Assembly: GCF_030766935.1 (NCBI RefSeq)
Contig: NZ_JASERL010000003.1
Span: forward strand, 1 to 64,000
DNA from: Streptomyces sp. KL109B
GTDB taxonomy: Bacteria; Actinomycetota; Actinomycetes; Streptomycetales; Streptomycetaceae
Length of the DNA: 64,000 nucleotides
Direction of reading: 5' to 3'
The notes beneath the pieces are model-generated. The model saw nothing but the letters and a program-made list of their open reading frames with translations. It was not told where the DNA came from and did no database searches. A program made the translations under genes and the position numbers. This document shows, piece after piece, positions 37,096-46,788 of the stretch (positions are counted from its first letter, which is position 1; each line of letters starts with the position of its first letter).

Positions 37096-38096
37096 CAGGC
37101 GTCCGCCTCACGGAGGTCGAGGCCGACGTCCAGGATCGGTGAGGAGTGGGTGAGCGCGCCTACGGCGAGGTAGTCGACGCCGGTCTTCGCATACGTAGCG
37201 GCGTTTTCGAGGGTGAGACGGCCGGAGGACTCCAGGAGCGCGCGGCCGTCCGTGATCGCGACGGCCTCCTCGGTCTCGCCCGGCGTGAAGTTGTCCAGGA
37301 GGATCAGGTCGGCGCCCGCGTCAAGGACCTCGCGCAGCTGGTGCAGGGTGTCGACCTCGACCTCGATCGGCAGGCCGGGGAAGCGGTCGCGTACGGCCTG
37401 GAAGGCCTGCGCCACGCCTCCGGCGGCGACTACGTGGTTGTCCTTCACCAGGGCCGCGTCCGACAGGGACATGCGGTGGTTGACGCCGCCGCCCATGCGG
37501 ACCGCGTACTTCTCCAGGGAGCGCAGGCCGGGCGTCGTCTTACGGGTGTCGCGGACCTTCGCCTTGGTGCCGTCCAGGACGTCCGCCCACGCGCGCGTGG
37601 CGGTCGCGATGCCGGAGAGGCGGCACACGATGTTGAGCGCGGTGCGCTCGGCCGTGAGCAGGTCGCGGGTGCGGGTGGTGACGGAGAGCAGCTTCTGGCC
37701 CGCCTCGATCCGGTCGCCGTCCTCCGCGTGCCGCTCGACCTCGAACTCGTCCGTGGCCACTACGGAGATGACCGCCTCGGCGACCCGCAGGCCCGCCACG
37801 ACGCCCGCCTCGCGGGCCGTGAAGTCGGCGGTGGCGACGGCCTCTTCGGGGATCGTGGCGACGGTCGTGACGTCCACGCCGCCGTCCAGGTCCTCGGTGA
37901 TCGCCATGTGGGCGATGTCCTCGATCTCGACCGGGTGCAGGTCCGCGTCGAGCAGCAACTGGGCGAGCGAGGGGTCGAGGCCGCACTCCATGACGTCGGT
38001 GCCGTTGTCGTCGATTCCCTGCGCGCAACCGCAGTTGTCGCCGCAGCCGCCGTCGTCGGCGAGGGGGAGGTCGGGGGTGTCGCTCACGTCGGTCAC
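37095..38096 (-). CDS. nadC: Nicotinate-nucleotide pyrophosphorylase (quinolinate phosphoribosyltransferase)
   Basis: NadC converts quinolinate and PRPP to nicotinate mononucleotide. The 333-residue protein has the usual domains ([36 protein letters not shown], then NHRMSLSDAALVKDNH, and IEVEVDTLHQL). Ahead of them is an extra N-terminal stretch of about 45 residues with four cysteines (Cys18, 22, 24, 38) not needed for catalysis. The GTG start overlaps the nadB stop by 4 bases. Confidence 0.95.
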   Translation of the reverse strand: MTDVSDTPDLPLADDGGCGDNCGCAQGIDDNGTDVMECGLDPSLAQLLLDADLHPVEIEDIAHMAITEDLDGGVDVTTVATIPEEAVATADFTAREAGVVAGLRVAEAVISVVATDEFEVERHAEDGDRIEAGQKLLSVTTRTRDLLTAERTALNIVCRLSGIATATRAWADVLDGTKAKVRDTRKTTPGLRSLEKYAVRMGGGVNHRMSLSDAALVKDNHVVAAGGVAQAFQAVRDRFPGLPIEVEVDTLHQLREVLDAGADLILLDNFTPGETEEAVAITDGRALLESSGRLTLENAATYAKTGVDYLAVGALTHSSPILDVGLDLREADA

Positions 38097-39808
38097 TGCT
38101 CCTGGGGGTTCTCTGGCATTGCCGGGAAATCTGCTGTGGGTGTGGTGTACGTGGCCAGAGTCCGGTCCGGATTCAGGCGTACGACGATGTGGCGGCGCCA
38201 CATGGCATCGTCCCGGTCCGCGTGGTCCTCACGCCAGTGGCAGCCGCGGGTCTCCTCCCGGCGGCGCGCGGCGGCGACCAGGACGCGGGCGACGCACAGG
38301 AGGTTCGTGGCCTCCCAGGTGTCGACTCCCGGCTCGGCCGTCTTGCCGTTCTCCGTAAGGGAGTTGACGGCCTCTGCGTGGACGCGGCCGAGCTGGGCGG
38401 CGGCCTCGGCGAGGGAGTCCGCGGAGCGCAGGACGCCCGCGCCCGCCGTCATCACGCGCTGGATGGCGAAACGCGCCTCCGGGGGGAGGAGGGGGTGCGC
38501 CGGGGTCCGCGGGTGGTCCACGGGTGCGGGTACGCGCGCGTGGAGGCGGTCTTCCGTGTGCCGCGTGGTGATGTCGTCCGCGATGCGCTCGGCGTAGACC
38601 AGGCCCTCCAGAAGGGAATTGGAGGCCAGGCGGTTCGCGCCGTGGACGCCCGTGCAGGCGACCTCGCCGCACGCGTAGAGGCCCGGCACCGTGGTCCGCC
38701 CGTGCAGGTCGGTGCGGACGCCTCCGGAGGCGTAGTGCGCGGCGGGGGCGATCGGGATCGGCTCGGTGACCGGGTCGATGCCGTGGGCGCGGCAGGCGGC
38801 GAGGATCGTGGGGAACCGGTTCTCCCACATGTCGGCGCCGAAGTGCCGCGCGTCCAGGTACATGTGCTCGGCGCCGAGCTCCTGCATGCGGCGCGTGATG
38901 CCCTTGGCGACGATGTCGCGGGGCGCCAGTTCGGCGAGTTCGTGCTGGCCCACCATGAAGCGCACGCCGTCCGCGTCCACCAGGTGCGCGCCCTCGCCGC
39001 GTACGGCTTCGGAGACGAGCGGCTGCTGGCCCTCGGCGTCCGCGCCAAGGAACAGCACGGTGGGGTGGAACTGGACGAATTCCAGGTCGCTGACCTCGGC
39101 TCCCGCGCGCAGGGCGAGCGCGACGCCGTCGCCGGTGGACACGTGCGGGTTCGTGGTGGCGGAGAAGACCTGGCCCATGCCGCCGGTCGCGAGGACCACG
39201 GCGGGCGCCAGGACGGCGCCGACACCGTCGTGCTGGCCCTCGCCCATGACGTGCAGGGAGACGCCGGCCGTACGGCCTTCGGTGTCCGTCAACAGGTCGA
39301 GGACCAGGGCGTTTTCGACTGTGCGCAGTCCACGCGCGCGTACCGCCTCGACGAGCGCGCGGGAGATCTCGGCTCCGGTCGCGTCGCCGCCCGCGTGCAC
39401 GATGCGGCGGCGGTGGTGGCCGCCCTCGCGGGTCAGTTGGAGGTCGCCGTCCTCGGACGCGTCGAAGTGCGCGCCGGTCTCGATGAGGCGGCGTACGGCG
39501 CCGGGGCCCTCGGTGACGAGGGTGCGTACGGCCGCCTCGTCGCACAGTCCGACGCCGGCGACCAGGGTGTCTTCCAGGTGCTGCTCGGGGGTGTCGCCCT
39601 CGCCGAGCGCCGCCGCGACGCCGCCCTGCGCCCAGCGCGTGGAGCCTTCGTCGAGGCTGGCCTTGGTGACGACGACCGTGCGCAGGCCCGCGGCCTGGCA
39701 GCGCAGCGCCGCGGTGAGGCCCGCGACGCCGGAGCCGACGACCACGACGTCGGCCTCGACGTTCCAGCCGGGGGCGGGGGCGTGGAGCCGTATGCCGGTA
39801 CTGCTCAC
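38093..39808 (-). CDS. nadB: L-aspartate oxidase
   Basis: NadB oxidises L-aspartate to iminoaspartate with FAD, feeding quinolinate synthesis. The 571-residue flavoprotein has an N-terminal dinucleotide motif ([21 protein letters not shown]), the substrate-site segment [15 protein letters not shown], and the capping and C-terminal helical domains of the succinate dehydrogenase flavoprotein family. It overlaps panC upstream and nadC downstream by 4 bases each. NadA, the partner quinolinate synthase, is not in this window. Confidence 0.95.
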   Translation of the reverse strand: MSSTGIRLHAPAPGWNVEADVVVVGSGVAGLTAALRCQAAGLRTVVVTKASLDEGSTRWAQGGVAAALGEGDTPEQHLEDTLVAGVGLCDEAAVRTLVTEGPGAVRRLIETGAHFDASEDGDLQLTREGGHHRRRIVHAGGDATGAEISRALVEAVRARGLRTVENALVLDLLTDTEGRTAGVSLHVMGEGQHDGVGAVLAPAVVLATGGMGQVFSATTNPHVSTGDGVALALRAGAEVSDLEFVQFHPTVLFLGADAEGQQPLVSEAVRGEGAHLVDADGVRFMVGQHELAELAPRDIVAKGITRRMQELGAEHMYLDARHFGADMWENRFPTILAACRAHGIDPVTEPIPIAPAAHYASGGVRTDLHGRTTVPGLYACGEVACTGVHGANRLASNSLLEGLVYAERIADDITTRHTEDRLHARVPAPVDHPRTPAHPLLPPEARFAIQRVMTAGAGVLRSADSLAEAAAQLGRVHAEAVNSLTENGKTAEPGVDTWEATNLLCVARVLVAAARRREETRGCHWREDHADRDDAMWRRHIVVRLNPDRTLATYTTPTADFPAMPENPQEQ

Positions 39809-40863
39809 TGTTGGCCTCCGAACGTGAGGGGCAGGTTGTCGATGAGGCGGGTGGCGCCCACGCGCGCGGCGACCGCGAGCACTGCCTCGCCCTCGAAGCC
39901 GTCGGTCACGTCGGTGAAGTCGCGCGGGTCGACGAGGGCCACGTAGTCGAGCTGCACGGGTGGCTGGAGGCGCTTCGCCTCGTCGAGGACCTGGCGGGCC
40001 GCCGCGAGGACGGCCGAGGGACAGCCCGGGGACGCCGTGGCGACGGCGTGCGCGTCGGCGGCGGCCCGGGCCTCGCCTATCTTGCCGAGGGCCTTGGCCC
40101 GCGCGCGCGGGGTCGGGCTCTCGGCGGCACGCGCGCGAAGGGCCTCCTGCGCGGCGTGCCGGTCGCGGCCGGTGAACAGGGCCTCGGAGAGGGCCAGCGC
40201 GGTGCGGCGCTCGGCCGGGGACAGGTAGCGGTTGCGGGAGGACAGCGCGAGCCCGTCCTCCTCCCGGACCGTGGGCACGGCGACGATCTCCACGTCGAAG
40301 TTGAGATCGCGCACCATGCGCCGCACCAGGGCGAGTTGCTGCGCGTCCTTCTGGCCGAAGAGGGCCACGTCCGCGCGCGTGAGATGCAGCAGCTTCGCGA
40401 CCACGGTGAGCATGCCGTCGAAGTGGCCGGGCCGCGAGGCGCCTTCGAGGCGCTCCCCCATGGGGCCGGCCGTGATGCGGATCTCGGGCTGCCCGCCCGG
40501 ATAGACCTCGTCCACTGAGGGCGCGAACACGGCGTCCGCGCCCGCCTGTTCGGCGACCTTGACGTCGGCGTCCAGGGTGCGCGGATAGCGGTCGAGGTCC
40601 TCGCCCGCGCCGAACTGCAGCGGATTCACGAAGACGGTGACGACCACTTCGCCGTCCGCGCCCGCGCGCGCCCTGGCGGAGCGGATCAGGGTGGCGTGCC
40701 CTTCGTGCAGGGCGCCCATGGTCATGACGACGACGCGCTGCCCGGTACGCGTGCGTGGCCGCATGTCCTCGCCCTTGTGGAGGAGCCGCGTACGGGAGGT
40801 CAGCGTGGCGTCGGCCGGGGTCTCGGCGGGGCTTACGGGGCCCACCGGGCTCATCGGGCTCAT
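39805..40863 (-). CDS. panC: Pantothenate synthetase
   Basis: PanC joins pantoate and beta-alanine using ATP. The 352-residue product has the HIGH-like motif in [17 protein letters not shown], the substrate loop [18 protein letters not shown] and KMSK-like SSRNRYLSP. The chain is longer than the usual 280-310 because of N-terminal Pro/Thr-rich residues and an Ala/Arg-rich insertion ([20 protein letters not shown]). Its ATG overlaps the stop of the DUF2520 gene. Confidence 0.94.
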   Translation of the reverse strand: MSPMSPVGPVSPAETPADATLTSRTRLLHKGEDMRPRTRTGQRVVVMTMGALHEGHATLIRSARARAGADGEVVVTVFVNPLQFGAGEDLDRYPRTLDADVKVAEQAGADAVFAPSVDEVYPGGQPEIRITAGPMGERLEGASRPGHFDGMLTVVAKLLHLTRADVALFGQKDAQQLALVRRMVRDLNFDVEIVAVPTVREEDGLALSSRNRYLSPAERRTALALSEALFTGRDRHAAQEALRARAAESPTPRARAKALGKIGEARAAADAHAVATASPGCPSAVLAAARQVLDEAKRLQPPVQLDYVALVDPRDFTDVTDGFEGEAVLAVAARVGATRLIDNLPLTFGGQQ

Positions 40864-41804
40864 CAGGTCTCCTCCGTACCGGTCGCGAGGACGCCCAGCA
40901 GGTCCTCGGCGAGCTCCGGCTTCAGCAGGCCGTGCGCGAGCGCGCGGTCGGCGGTCGCGCGGGCCATCGCGAGATAGCCGGCGACGGTCTGCGGGGCGTG
41001 CTTGCGCAACTCCGCGACGTGGGCGGCGACGGTGCCCGCGTCGCCGCGCGCCACCGGGCCCGTGAGGGCCGCGTCGCCGGACCTGAGGGCGTTGTCGAGC
41101 GCCGCGCCGAGCAGCGGGCCGAGCATCCGGTCGGGGGCGCCGACGCCCGCCTCACGGAGCAGTTCCATGGACTCCGCGATCAGGGTCACCAGGTGGTTCG
41201 CGCCGAGCGCGAGGGCCGCGTGGTAGAGCGCGCGGTTCTCCTCGGCGATCCACTCGGGCTCGCCGCCCATCTCGATGACCAGGGCCTCCGCGGCGAGCCG
41301 CAGCTCCTCGGGCGCGGTCACACCGAACGAGCAGCCCGCCAGGCGCTGGACGTCCACGGCGGTGCCGGTGAACGTCATCGCGGGGTGCAGCGCGAGCGGC
41401 AGCGCGCCCGCGCGCAGCGCCGGTTCGAGGACCTTCGTGCCGTACCGTCCCGAGGTGTGCACGAGCAGCTGTCCAGGGCGTACGGCGCCGGTCTCGGCGA
41501 AGCCCTCGACCAGGCCGGGCAGTACGTCGTCGGGGACGGTGAGCAGCACCAGGTCGGCCTGCGCGAGGACCTCGGCGGGCGGCACCAGGGGCACGTCGGG
41601 CAGCAGCGTCGCGGCCCTGCGCACGGAGGCGTCGGAGACTCCGGAGGCGGCGACGGGGCGGTGCCCGGCCAGTTGCAGGGACGCGGCGAGCGCGGGGCCG
41701 ACGCGGCCCGCGCCGACGACGCCCACGGTGAGGCGGGCGGGGCGGTCCTTGGGGGCAGTGGGCTCGTTGGGGTCGGATCGCGGGTTCGGAGGGGGTGTTG
41801 TCAC
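40863..41804 (-). CDS. Rossmann-fold DUF2520 protein, possible ketopantoate-type reductase
   Basis: A 313-residue NAD(P)-binding protein with an N-terminal Rossmann motif ([20 protein letters not shown]), a strand with [15 protein letters not shown], and the C-terminal all-helical DUF2520 domain ([40 protein letters not shown]). The layout is that of 6-phosphogluconate-dehydrogenase-like reductases. As the first gene of an overlapping operon with panC, a role in supplying pantoate is a reasonable inference but unproven. Confidence 0.88.
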   Translation of the reverse strand: MTTPPPNPRSDPNEPTAPKDRPARLTVGVVGAGRVGPALAASLQLAGHRPVAASGVSDASVRRAATLLPDVPLVPPAEVLAQADLVLLTVPDDVLPGLVEGFAETGAVRPGQLLVHTSGRYGTKVLEPALRAGALPLALHPAMTFTGTAVDVQRLAGCSFGVTAPEELRLAAEALVIEMGGEPEWIAEENRALYHAALALGANHLVTLIAESMELLREAGVGAPDRMLGPLLGAALDNALRSGDAALTGPVARGDAGTVAAHVAELRKHAPQTVAGYLAMARATADRALAHGLLKPELAEDLLGVLATGTEET

Positions 41805-41889
41805 GAGGCGATGGCCTTCCGTTCCAGTCCGCTCGGGGTACCGGACGATTTCTCGTCATGTTAACGCTATCTGTCTGCGCGAGGCCCGG

Positions 41890-41910
41890 CTGTCCACAGG
41901 CTGTGGGCAA
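41890..41910. promoter_or_regulatory. Inverted pair of DnaA-box-like 9-mers
   Basis: CTGTCCACA (41890-41898) and, on the other strand, TTGCCCACA (41910-41902) each match the Streptomyces DnaA box TTGTCCACA at eight of nine positions. They face each other 3 bases apart, upstream of the divergent DUF2520 and lyase genes. Confidence 0.4.
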
Positions 41911-41938
41911 GCGCACGCCGGTGCGCCATGATCGTCGA

Positions 41939-43138
41939 ATGGACGACACCGCCGACACCGCCGAGCCCGCCGAAGACACCGCGACCGCCGAGGCCGCCGA
42001 GGAATCCGCGAAGACGCAGGCGGAACGGCTGCTCACGGCCCTGCGGGGCGCCAAGCGCACGCTGGCCCGCAGGCCGAACGAGGCTACGTTGGGCGAGCGG
42101 TTGGAAGGCCTCTCCAGCGCCGCGGCGGAGGTCGTCGACCTGTCCGACGGCGTCGACGTCTACGGCGACGGCGTCGTGGCCGACCTGGAGGCGCGGGTCG
42201 CCGCGCTGCTCGGCAAGGAGGCCGCCGCGTTCTTCCCCACCGGCACCATGGCCCAGCAGATCGCGCTGCGCTGCTGGGCGGGCCGCACCGGCAACTCCAC
42301 GGTGGCCCTGCACCCGCTGGCCCACCCCGAGGTGCACGAGCGCGAGGCGCTGACCACGGTGTCGGGGCTGCGCACGGTGCACCCCACGACCGCGGCACGG
42401 CAGATCGGCGCGGACGACGTGCACGACCTGGCCGAGCCGTTCGGGACGCTGATGCTCGAACTGCCGCTCAGGGAGCCCGGGTTCCTGCTCCCCACCTGGG
42501 AGGAGCTCACGGAGGTCTGCGAGGCGGCACGCGCGCGTGACGCCGTGATCCACTTCGACGGGGCGCGTCTGTGGGAGGCCACGACGCACTTCGGGCGCCC
42601 ACTGGAGGAGATCGCGGAGCTCGCGGACAGCGTGTACGTGTCGTTCTACAAGTCGCTCGGCGGCCTCGGCGGCGCGGTGCTCGCGGGCCCGCGCTCGCTC
42701 GTCGGCGAGGCGAAGGCGTGGCGGCACCGCTACGGGGGCCGGCTCTTCCAGCAGTTCCCGCAGGCGATCGCGGCGCTGGTGGGTCTTGAGCGGGAGTTGC
42801 CGCGGCTGCCCGAATACGTCGCTCACGCGCGCGTGGTCGCGCGGGCGCTGCGGGAGGGCTTCGCCGAGGCCGGTGTCACGGGGGCGCGTCTCCTGCCGGA
42901 GGTGCCGCACACGCACCAGTTCCGGATCTGGCTGCCCTACGACGCCGAGGCACTCACGGAGGCCGGGATCGCGCAGGCCCAGGAGACGCGGACGGCGTTG
43001 TTCGGGCGCTGGTCGGACGAGGGCGCGGTGCCGGGGTTCGCGACGGCGGAGGTCACGGTCGACTCGGCGGGCCTGGAGTGGGGCCCCGACGACGTCCGCG
43101 CGGCCGTCGCGGACTTCGTACGACGCGTCCCTTCGTAG
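41939..43138 (+). CDS. Threonine aldolase/beta-eliminating lyase-like PLP enzyme
   Basis: A 399-residue fold-type I PLP protein. It has GDGVVADLEARVAALLGKEA near the cofactor site, the Asp-containing IHFDGARLWEA and the Schiff-base lysine in VSFYKSLGGLGGAVLAG. About 45 acidic and Ala-rich residues precede the fold. Low-specificity threonine aldolases share this pattern, so cleavage of threonine to glycine and acetaldehyde is the best guess. No ribosome site is obvious before the ATG; it may be leaderless. It is divergent from the DUF2520-panC operon. Confidence 0.85.
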   Translation: MDDTADTAEPAEDTATAEAAEESAKTQAERLLTALRGAKRTLARRPNEATLGERLEGLSSAAAEVVDLSDGVDVYGDGVVADLEARVAALLGKEAAAFFPTGTMAQQIALRCWAGRTGNSTVALHPLAHPEVHEREALTTVSGLRTVHPTTAARQIGADDVHDLAEPFGTLMLELPLREPGFLLPTWEELTEVCEAARARDAVIHFDGARLWEATTHFGRPLEEIAELADSVYVSFYKSLGGLGGAVLAGPRSLVGEAKAWRHRYGGRLFQQFPQAIAALVGLERELPRLPEYVAHARVVARALREGFAEAGVTGARLLPEVPHTHQFRIWLPYDAEALTEAGIAQAQETRTALFGRWSDEGAVPGFATAEVTVDSAGLEWGPDDVRAAVADFVRRVPS

Positions 43139-43181
43139 GCCGCTCGCCGGTCACGGGGACCGGTAACGGGCCGGACCGGGG

Positions 43182-43451
43182 TCAGCAGCCGGCCGGGTGG
43201 CTGCGGCGGCCCGAGAAGCGGCGGCCGGACAGGCGGCGCGCCGACAGGCGGCGGGCCAGGGCCGCGCGGATCCGGCCGCGGGCCGGGCGCTCCGCCACGA
43301 CCGCCTGGAACCGGCGGTAGTCGCGCAGTTCACGCAGGGCGGCCACATCGTGCCGACCGGGGGCCGGCGGGGCCGCTTCGCCGCGCTTCGCGGCTCGGTA
43401 GAGGTCAAGTGCGTACTGCTGGGTGACGCTCATGTCGATTACCTCGCTCAT
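43182..43451 (-). CDS. Small Arg-rich hypothetical protein
   Basis: From the ATG at 43451 the product is 89 residues. It has a helical N-terminal part (MSVTQQYALDLYRAAKRGEA) and a very basic C-terminus with repeated RRLSARRLSGRRFSGRR units. A second start is possible at 43433. Such a tail could bind nucleic acid, but no family is recognised. It is convergent with the lyase gene. Confidence 0.55.
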   Translation of the reverse strand: MSEVIDMSVTQQYALDLYRAAKRGEAAPPAPGRHDVAALRELRDYRRFQAVVAERPARGRIRAALARRLSARRLSGRRFSGRRSHPAGC

Positions 43452-43610
43452 CGTCTCTATTGTCGCGCCGCGCCCCGTAATCAGCCTGTTTGCTGCGCTT
43501 CGGGGCCGATGACTACGAGATTGCGCCCGGCGCCGTCGCCCGGTCACGTCGATTGACGGGAGCCGTCAATCGACGACCCGGCTGTCAGTGGTGGCGGGCA
43601 CCATGGGGTC

Positions 43611-44717
43611 ATGAGCGTGAGCATCGACATCACGGGCCTGGCGCCCGAGCGCATCGACGTCGTGCCCTCGCCCCTGGCCGAGCTCGGCACGGCGCTGCAC
43701 GCGCTGTCGGAGCCCGCGCACCATCCGGGGCTGCAGGGCTGGACGACCAGCGTGTCCACGCGCCTGGACGCGTGCCTCGCGGACCGGCTCTGCGAGGCGG
43801 ACTTCCTGTGGCGGACGACGTTCTCCGACGTCTTCATGCCGTTCGCCGGGATTCCGGGGAAGCGGACGCTGCCGGGTGCCACGCTCGCCGAGGACCTCGA
43901 CCTGCTCGACGAGCTCTCCGACGAGCAATTCGTGGACGCCGCCCTGGAGTTCACCTGCCAGCTCTCCTACGGGAGCCCCGGCCACGGCCGCCTGTCGGAC
44001 CCGCACACCCGGGACCGCGCCCTCGACCTCGCGGCCGCGCGCGGAGCGCACCAAGTGCGGTTCACCAAGCGGCTCCTGGAGGACCCGCCGACGGTACGGG
44101 CCTGGTTCCGCAAGCTGATGGAGGACTGCGACGAAGCGTTCTTCGCGGACGTGTGGGCGCGCCTGCGGCACCAGCTGACGGCGGACGCGCGGCACAAGAA
44201 GGAGCTGCTGCGCCGCAAGGGGACACGGGAGGGGCTGTCGTCCGTGTCCACGTCGGTCTCGGTGGACGAGTCGGGGAGCCTCGTCACCGTCGACAAGGTC
44301 TTCGACGCGCGCACGGCGTCCGCGCGGGACGGCCTCACCCTGATGCCGACGAGCCTCGGCTGGCCCCACCTGGTGGTGCTGCACCGGCACGGCTGGCAGC
44401 CGGTGATCCACTACCCCGTGGCCTCACCGGGGCTCGCCTCGCCGCCCTCCGTCGAGCAGTTGACGCAAAGGATGGCGGCGCTCGCCCACCCGGTCCGGAT
44501 GCGCCTGTGCCGGCACCTCGCCCGCGGCCCGTACACGACGAGCGAACTGGCCGACTCGCACGGGATGACGGCGCCTGAGATATCCCGGCACGTGTCGGTC
44601 CTGAAGAAGGCCGGCCTGATCACGACGCGGCGGCGCGGCCGCTACGTACAGCACCAACTGGACCTGAGCATCGTCTCGCGCCTCGGCGGGGACTTCATCG
44701 AGGGGGTGCTGCGCTAG
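43611..44717 (+). CDS. ArsR-like transcriptional regulator with N-terminal DUF5937-type domain
   Basis: The 368-residue protein carries a long N-terminal domain of about 270 residues (VSIDITGLAPERIDVVPSPL, then AELGTALHALSEP), resembling DUF5937. It ends in an ArsR-type winged helix (LAHPVRMRLCRHLARGPYTT, then SELADSHGMTAPEISRHVSVL, KKAGLITTRRRGRYVQHQLD). No metal-binding Cys motif is seen in the helix-turn-helix, so metal sensing is unlikely. It is convergent with the response regulator gene, 15 bases away. Confidence 0.85.
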   Translation: MSVSIDITGLAPERIDVVPSPLAELGTALHALSEPAHHPGLQGWTTSVSTRLDACLADRLCEADFLWRTTFSDVFMPFAGIPGKRTLPGATLAEDLDLLDELSDEQFVDAALEFTCQLSYGSPGHGRLSDPHTRDRALDLAAARGAHQVRFTKRLLEDPPTVRAWFRKLMEDCDEAFFADVWARLRHQLTADARHKKELLRRKGTREGLSSVSTSVSVDESGSLVTVDKVFDARTASARDGLTLMPTSLGWPHLVVLHRHGWQPVIHYPVASPGLASPPSVEQLTQRMAALAHPVRMRLCRHLARGPYTTSELADSHGMTAPEISRHVSVLKKAGLITTRRRGRYVQHQLDLSIVSRLGGDFIEGVLR

Positions 44718-44732
44718 GGCCGGGGCCGGGGC

Positions 44733-45407
44733 TCAGGCCCCCGCGCCGCCCGCCCGGACGAGGCCCGTCTCGTAGGCGAGGACGACGACCTGGACCCGGT
44801 CACGTAGATCGAGCTTGGTCAGGATGCGGCCCACGTGGGTCTTCACCGTGGCCTCGGACAGGACCAGGCGCGCGGCGATCTCGCCGTTCGAGTGGCCCTG
44901 GGCGACCAGGACCATGACCTCGCGCTCCCGCTCGGTGAGCCGTTCGAGGCGGCCCAGCTGCGGCTGGTCGGGGCCGCTCGGCAGCATCGGGGCGAAGCGG
45001 TCGAGCAGCCGCCTGGTCGTGGACGGGGCGACCACCGCGTCGCCGCTGTGCACGGCCCGGATCGCGGTGAGCAGCTCGCCCGGCGGCACGTCCTTGAGCA
45101 TGAAGCCGGAGGCGCCCGCGCGCAGCCCCGAGAAGGCGTACTCGTCGAGGTCGAACGTGGTCAGGATGAGGACCTTGGGCGAGTCGGGATCGGCACAGAT
45201 CCGCCGCGTCGTCTCGACGCCGTCGAGCTTCGGCATGCGTACGTCCATGAGCACCACGTCCACGGACGTTGTACGTAGTACCTCCAGCGACTCGACGCCG
45301 TCGCCCGCCTCGGCGACGACCTCCATGTCCGGCTGCGCGGCGAGCACCATCCGGAAGCCGGTGCGCAGCAGCACCTGGTCGTCGACGAGCATGACCTTGA
45401 TCGACAT
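44733..45407 (-). CDS. NarL/LuxR-family response regulator
   Basis: A 224-residue response regulator. The receiver has the acidic pair VDDQ (Asp9-Asp10), phosphoacceptor Asp55 in VVLMDVRMPKLDG, and LKDVPPGELLTAI. The C-terminal LuxR helix-turn-helix (LTEREREVMVLVAQGHSNGE, then IAARLVLSEATVKTHVGRI) binds DNA. It follows the histidine kinase gene after 47 bases and is presumably its partner. Targets are unknown. Confidence 0.93.
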   Translation of the reverse strand: MSIKVMLVDDQVLLRTGFRMVLAAQPDMEVVAEAGDGVESLEVLRTTSVDVVLMDVRMPKLDGVETTRRICADPDSPKVLILTTFDLDEYAFSGLRAGASGFMLKDVPPGELLTAIRAVHSGDAVVAPSTTRRLLDRFAPMLPSGPDQPQLGRLERLTEREREVMVLVAQGHSNGEIAARLVLSEATVKTHVGRILTKLDLRDRVQVVVLAYETGLVRAGGAGA

Positions 45408-45421
45408 CGGGCGGTCCTCAC

Positions 45422-45467
45422 CTTGTACGTGTCAGTGGACGGGACTTGTACGTGTCAGTGGGCGGGC
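45422..45467. repeat. 23-bp tandem duplication over the histidine kinase stop
   Basis: Two units of 23 bases (45422-45444 and 45445-45467), each starting CTTGTACGTGTCAGTGG, lie head to tail. They differ at two positions. The second contains the kinase stop codon (TCA at 45455-45457 on the plus strand). Confidence 0.85.
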
Positions 45468-46660
45468 TTGAGCGGCAGCAGCGCGCTGATGCGGAAGCCG
45501 CCGCCGGGCCGCGGGCCCGCGTCCAGCGTGCCGCCGACCATACCGACGCGCTCGCGCATCCCGATGAGGCCGTGGCCGCGGCCGTCCGCGCCCCCGTCCT
45601 CGTACAGCTCGTGCGGGGCGCCCTTGCCGTCGTCCTCGACGAGCAGGCCGAGGCCGTCGTCGAAGTAGACGAGGCGGACGCTTGCGCCCGCGTTCGGACC
45701 GCCGTGCTTACGGGTGTTGGTGAGGGCTTCCTGGACGATGCGGTAGGCGGTCAGCTCGACGCCGCTGGGCAGCGGGCGCGGGGTGCCCTCAACCTTGAAG
45801 TCGACCGGGAGGCCGGAGGTGCGGACCTGCTCGACGAGCTCCTCTATCTGCTCGACGTCGGGCTGCGGAACGTACTCGCCGGCCTCCTCGTGCTCCCCGG
45901 TGCGCAGCACGCCGAGCAGCCTGCGCATCTCCGCGAGCGCCTGCCGCCCGGTGCCGGAGATCGTCTCCAGGGCCTTCTTGGCCTGGTCGGGCGCCTGGTC
46001 GAGGACGTACGCGGCGCCGTCGGCCTGCACGACCATCACCGACACGTTGTGCGCGACGACGTCGTGCAACTCGCGCGCGATGCGCGCCCGTTCGGCCGCC
46101 ACCGCGACCTTCGACTGCGCCTCGCGCTCCTTCTCCAGGCGGTCGGCGCGCTCCTCCAGCTGTGCCAGGTACGCGCGCCTGGTGCGCAGCGAGTCGCCGA
46201 GCACCCAGGCGAGGGCGAACGGCACCATCTGGAAGACGGTGACGAGGATGTGCTGCGCCGTGGTGCTGCTGTCGGCGACGGTGGGCCAGCGCAGCTGGGA
46301 GAGCGGCGCCGCGAGCAGCCCGCCGATCAGGCCGAGCCGGGACGCCCAGCGCGGACCGCTCACCGCACACGTGTAGATGATGACCAGCATCGCGAAGTCC
46401 GACGGGTTGACCCGCGCGTCGAACACCAACTGGCCGAGACCCGTCGCCACGGCGAGCAGCAGCATCTTGTCCGGCATCCGGCGGCGCAGCAGGACCACCA
46501 GGGACATCAGGGCGGAGCTGACGAACAGCGCCGCCTCGCTCCCGTCCGTCGCACCGACCGTGCCGCTCGAGCTCACCACGGACATGCCGAAAAGAATCAC
46601 GGCCCAGAAGCCGTCGACCCATGTCGGGTGTCTGCGGATGAAGTCGTAGACGCGCTGCAC
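45455..46660 (-). CDS. NarL-type sensor histidine kinase
   Basis: The 401-residue kinase has an N-terminal membrane region with about five helices (residues about 18-155) and a short coiled coil. A HisKA_3 dimerisation domain with His199 in ARIARELHDVVAHNVSVMVV follows, then a compact ATPase domain (TAYRIVQEALTNTRKHGGPN, GLLVEDDGKG, GLIGMRERVGMVGG). It lacks a large outer sensor domain, so it probably senses the membrane itself. It forms an operon with the downstream regulator. Confidence 0.93.
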   Translation of the reverse strand: MQRVYDFIRRHPTWVDGFWAVILFGMSVVSSSGTVGATDGSEAALFVSSALMSLVVLLRRRMPDKMLLLAVATGLGQLVFDARVNPSDFAMLVIIYTCAVSGPRWASRLGLIGGLLAAPLSQLRWPTVADSSTTAQHILVTVFQMVPFALAWVLGDSLRTRRAYLAQLEERADRLEKEREAQSKVAVAAERARIARELHDVVAHNVSVMVVQADGAAYVLDQAPDQAKKALETISGTGRQALAEMRRLLGVLRTGEHEEAGEYVPQPDVEQIEELVEQVRTSGLPVDFKVEGTPRPLPSGVELTAYRIVQEALTNTRKHGGPNAGASVRLVYFDDGLGLLVEDDGKGAPHELYEDGGADGRGHGLIGMRERVGMVGGTLDAGPRPGGGFRISALLPLKPAH

Positions 46661-46788
46661 GTAACCCAGAGTAGGGAAGCGTGCAGCGTGCAGGGGTCAA
46701 CCGGAGGGCCGATCCGGACCCGGCGCGCGTACTCCTGAAGGTGGAGGCACCCCACGGCGCACGCGCCGGGCGCGCATAGCCTTCAGGC

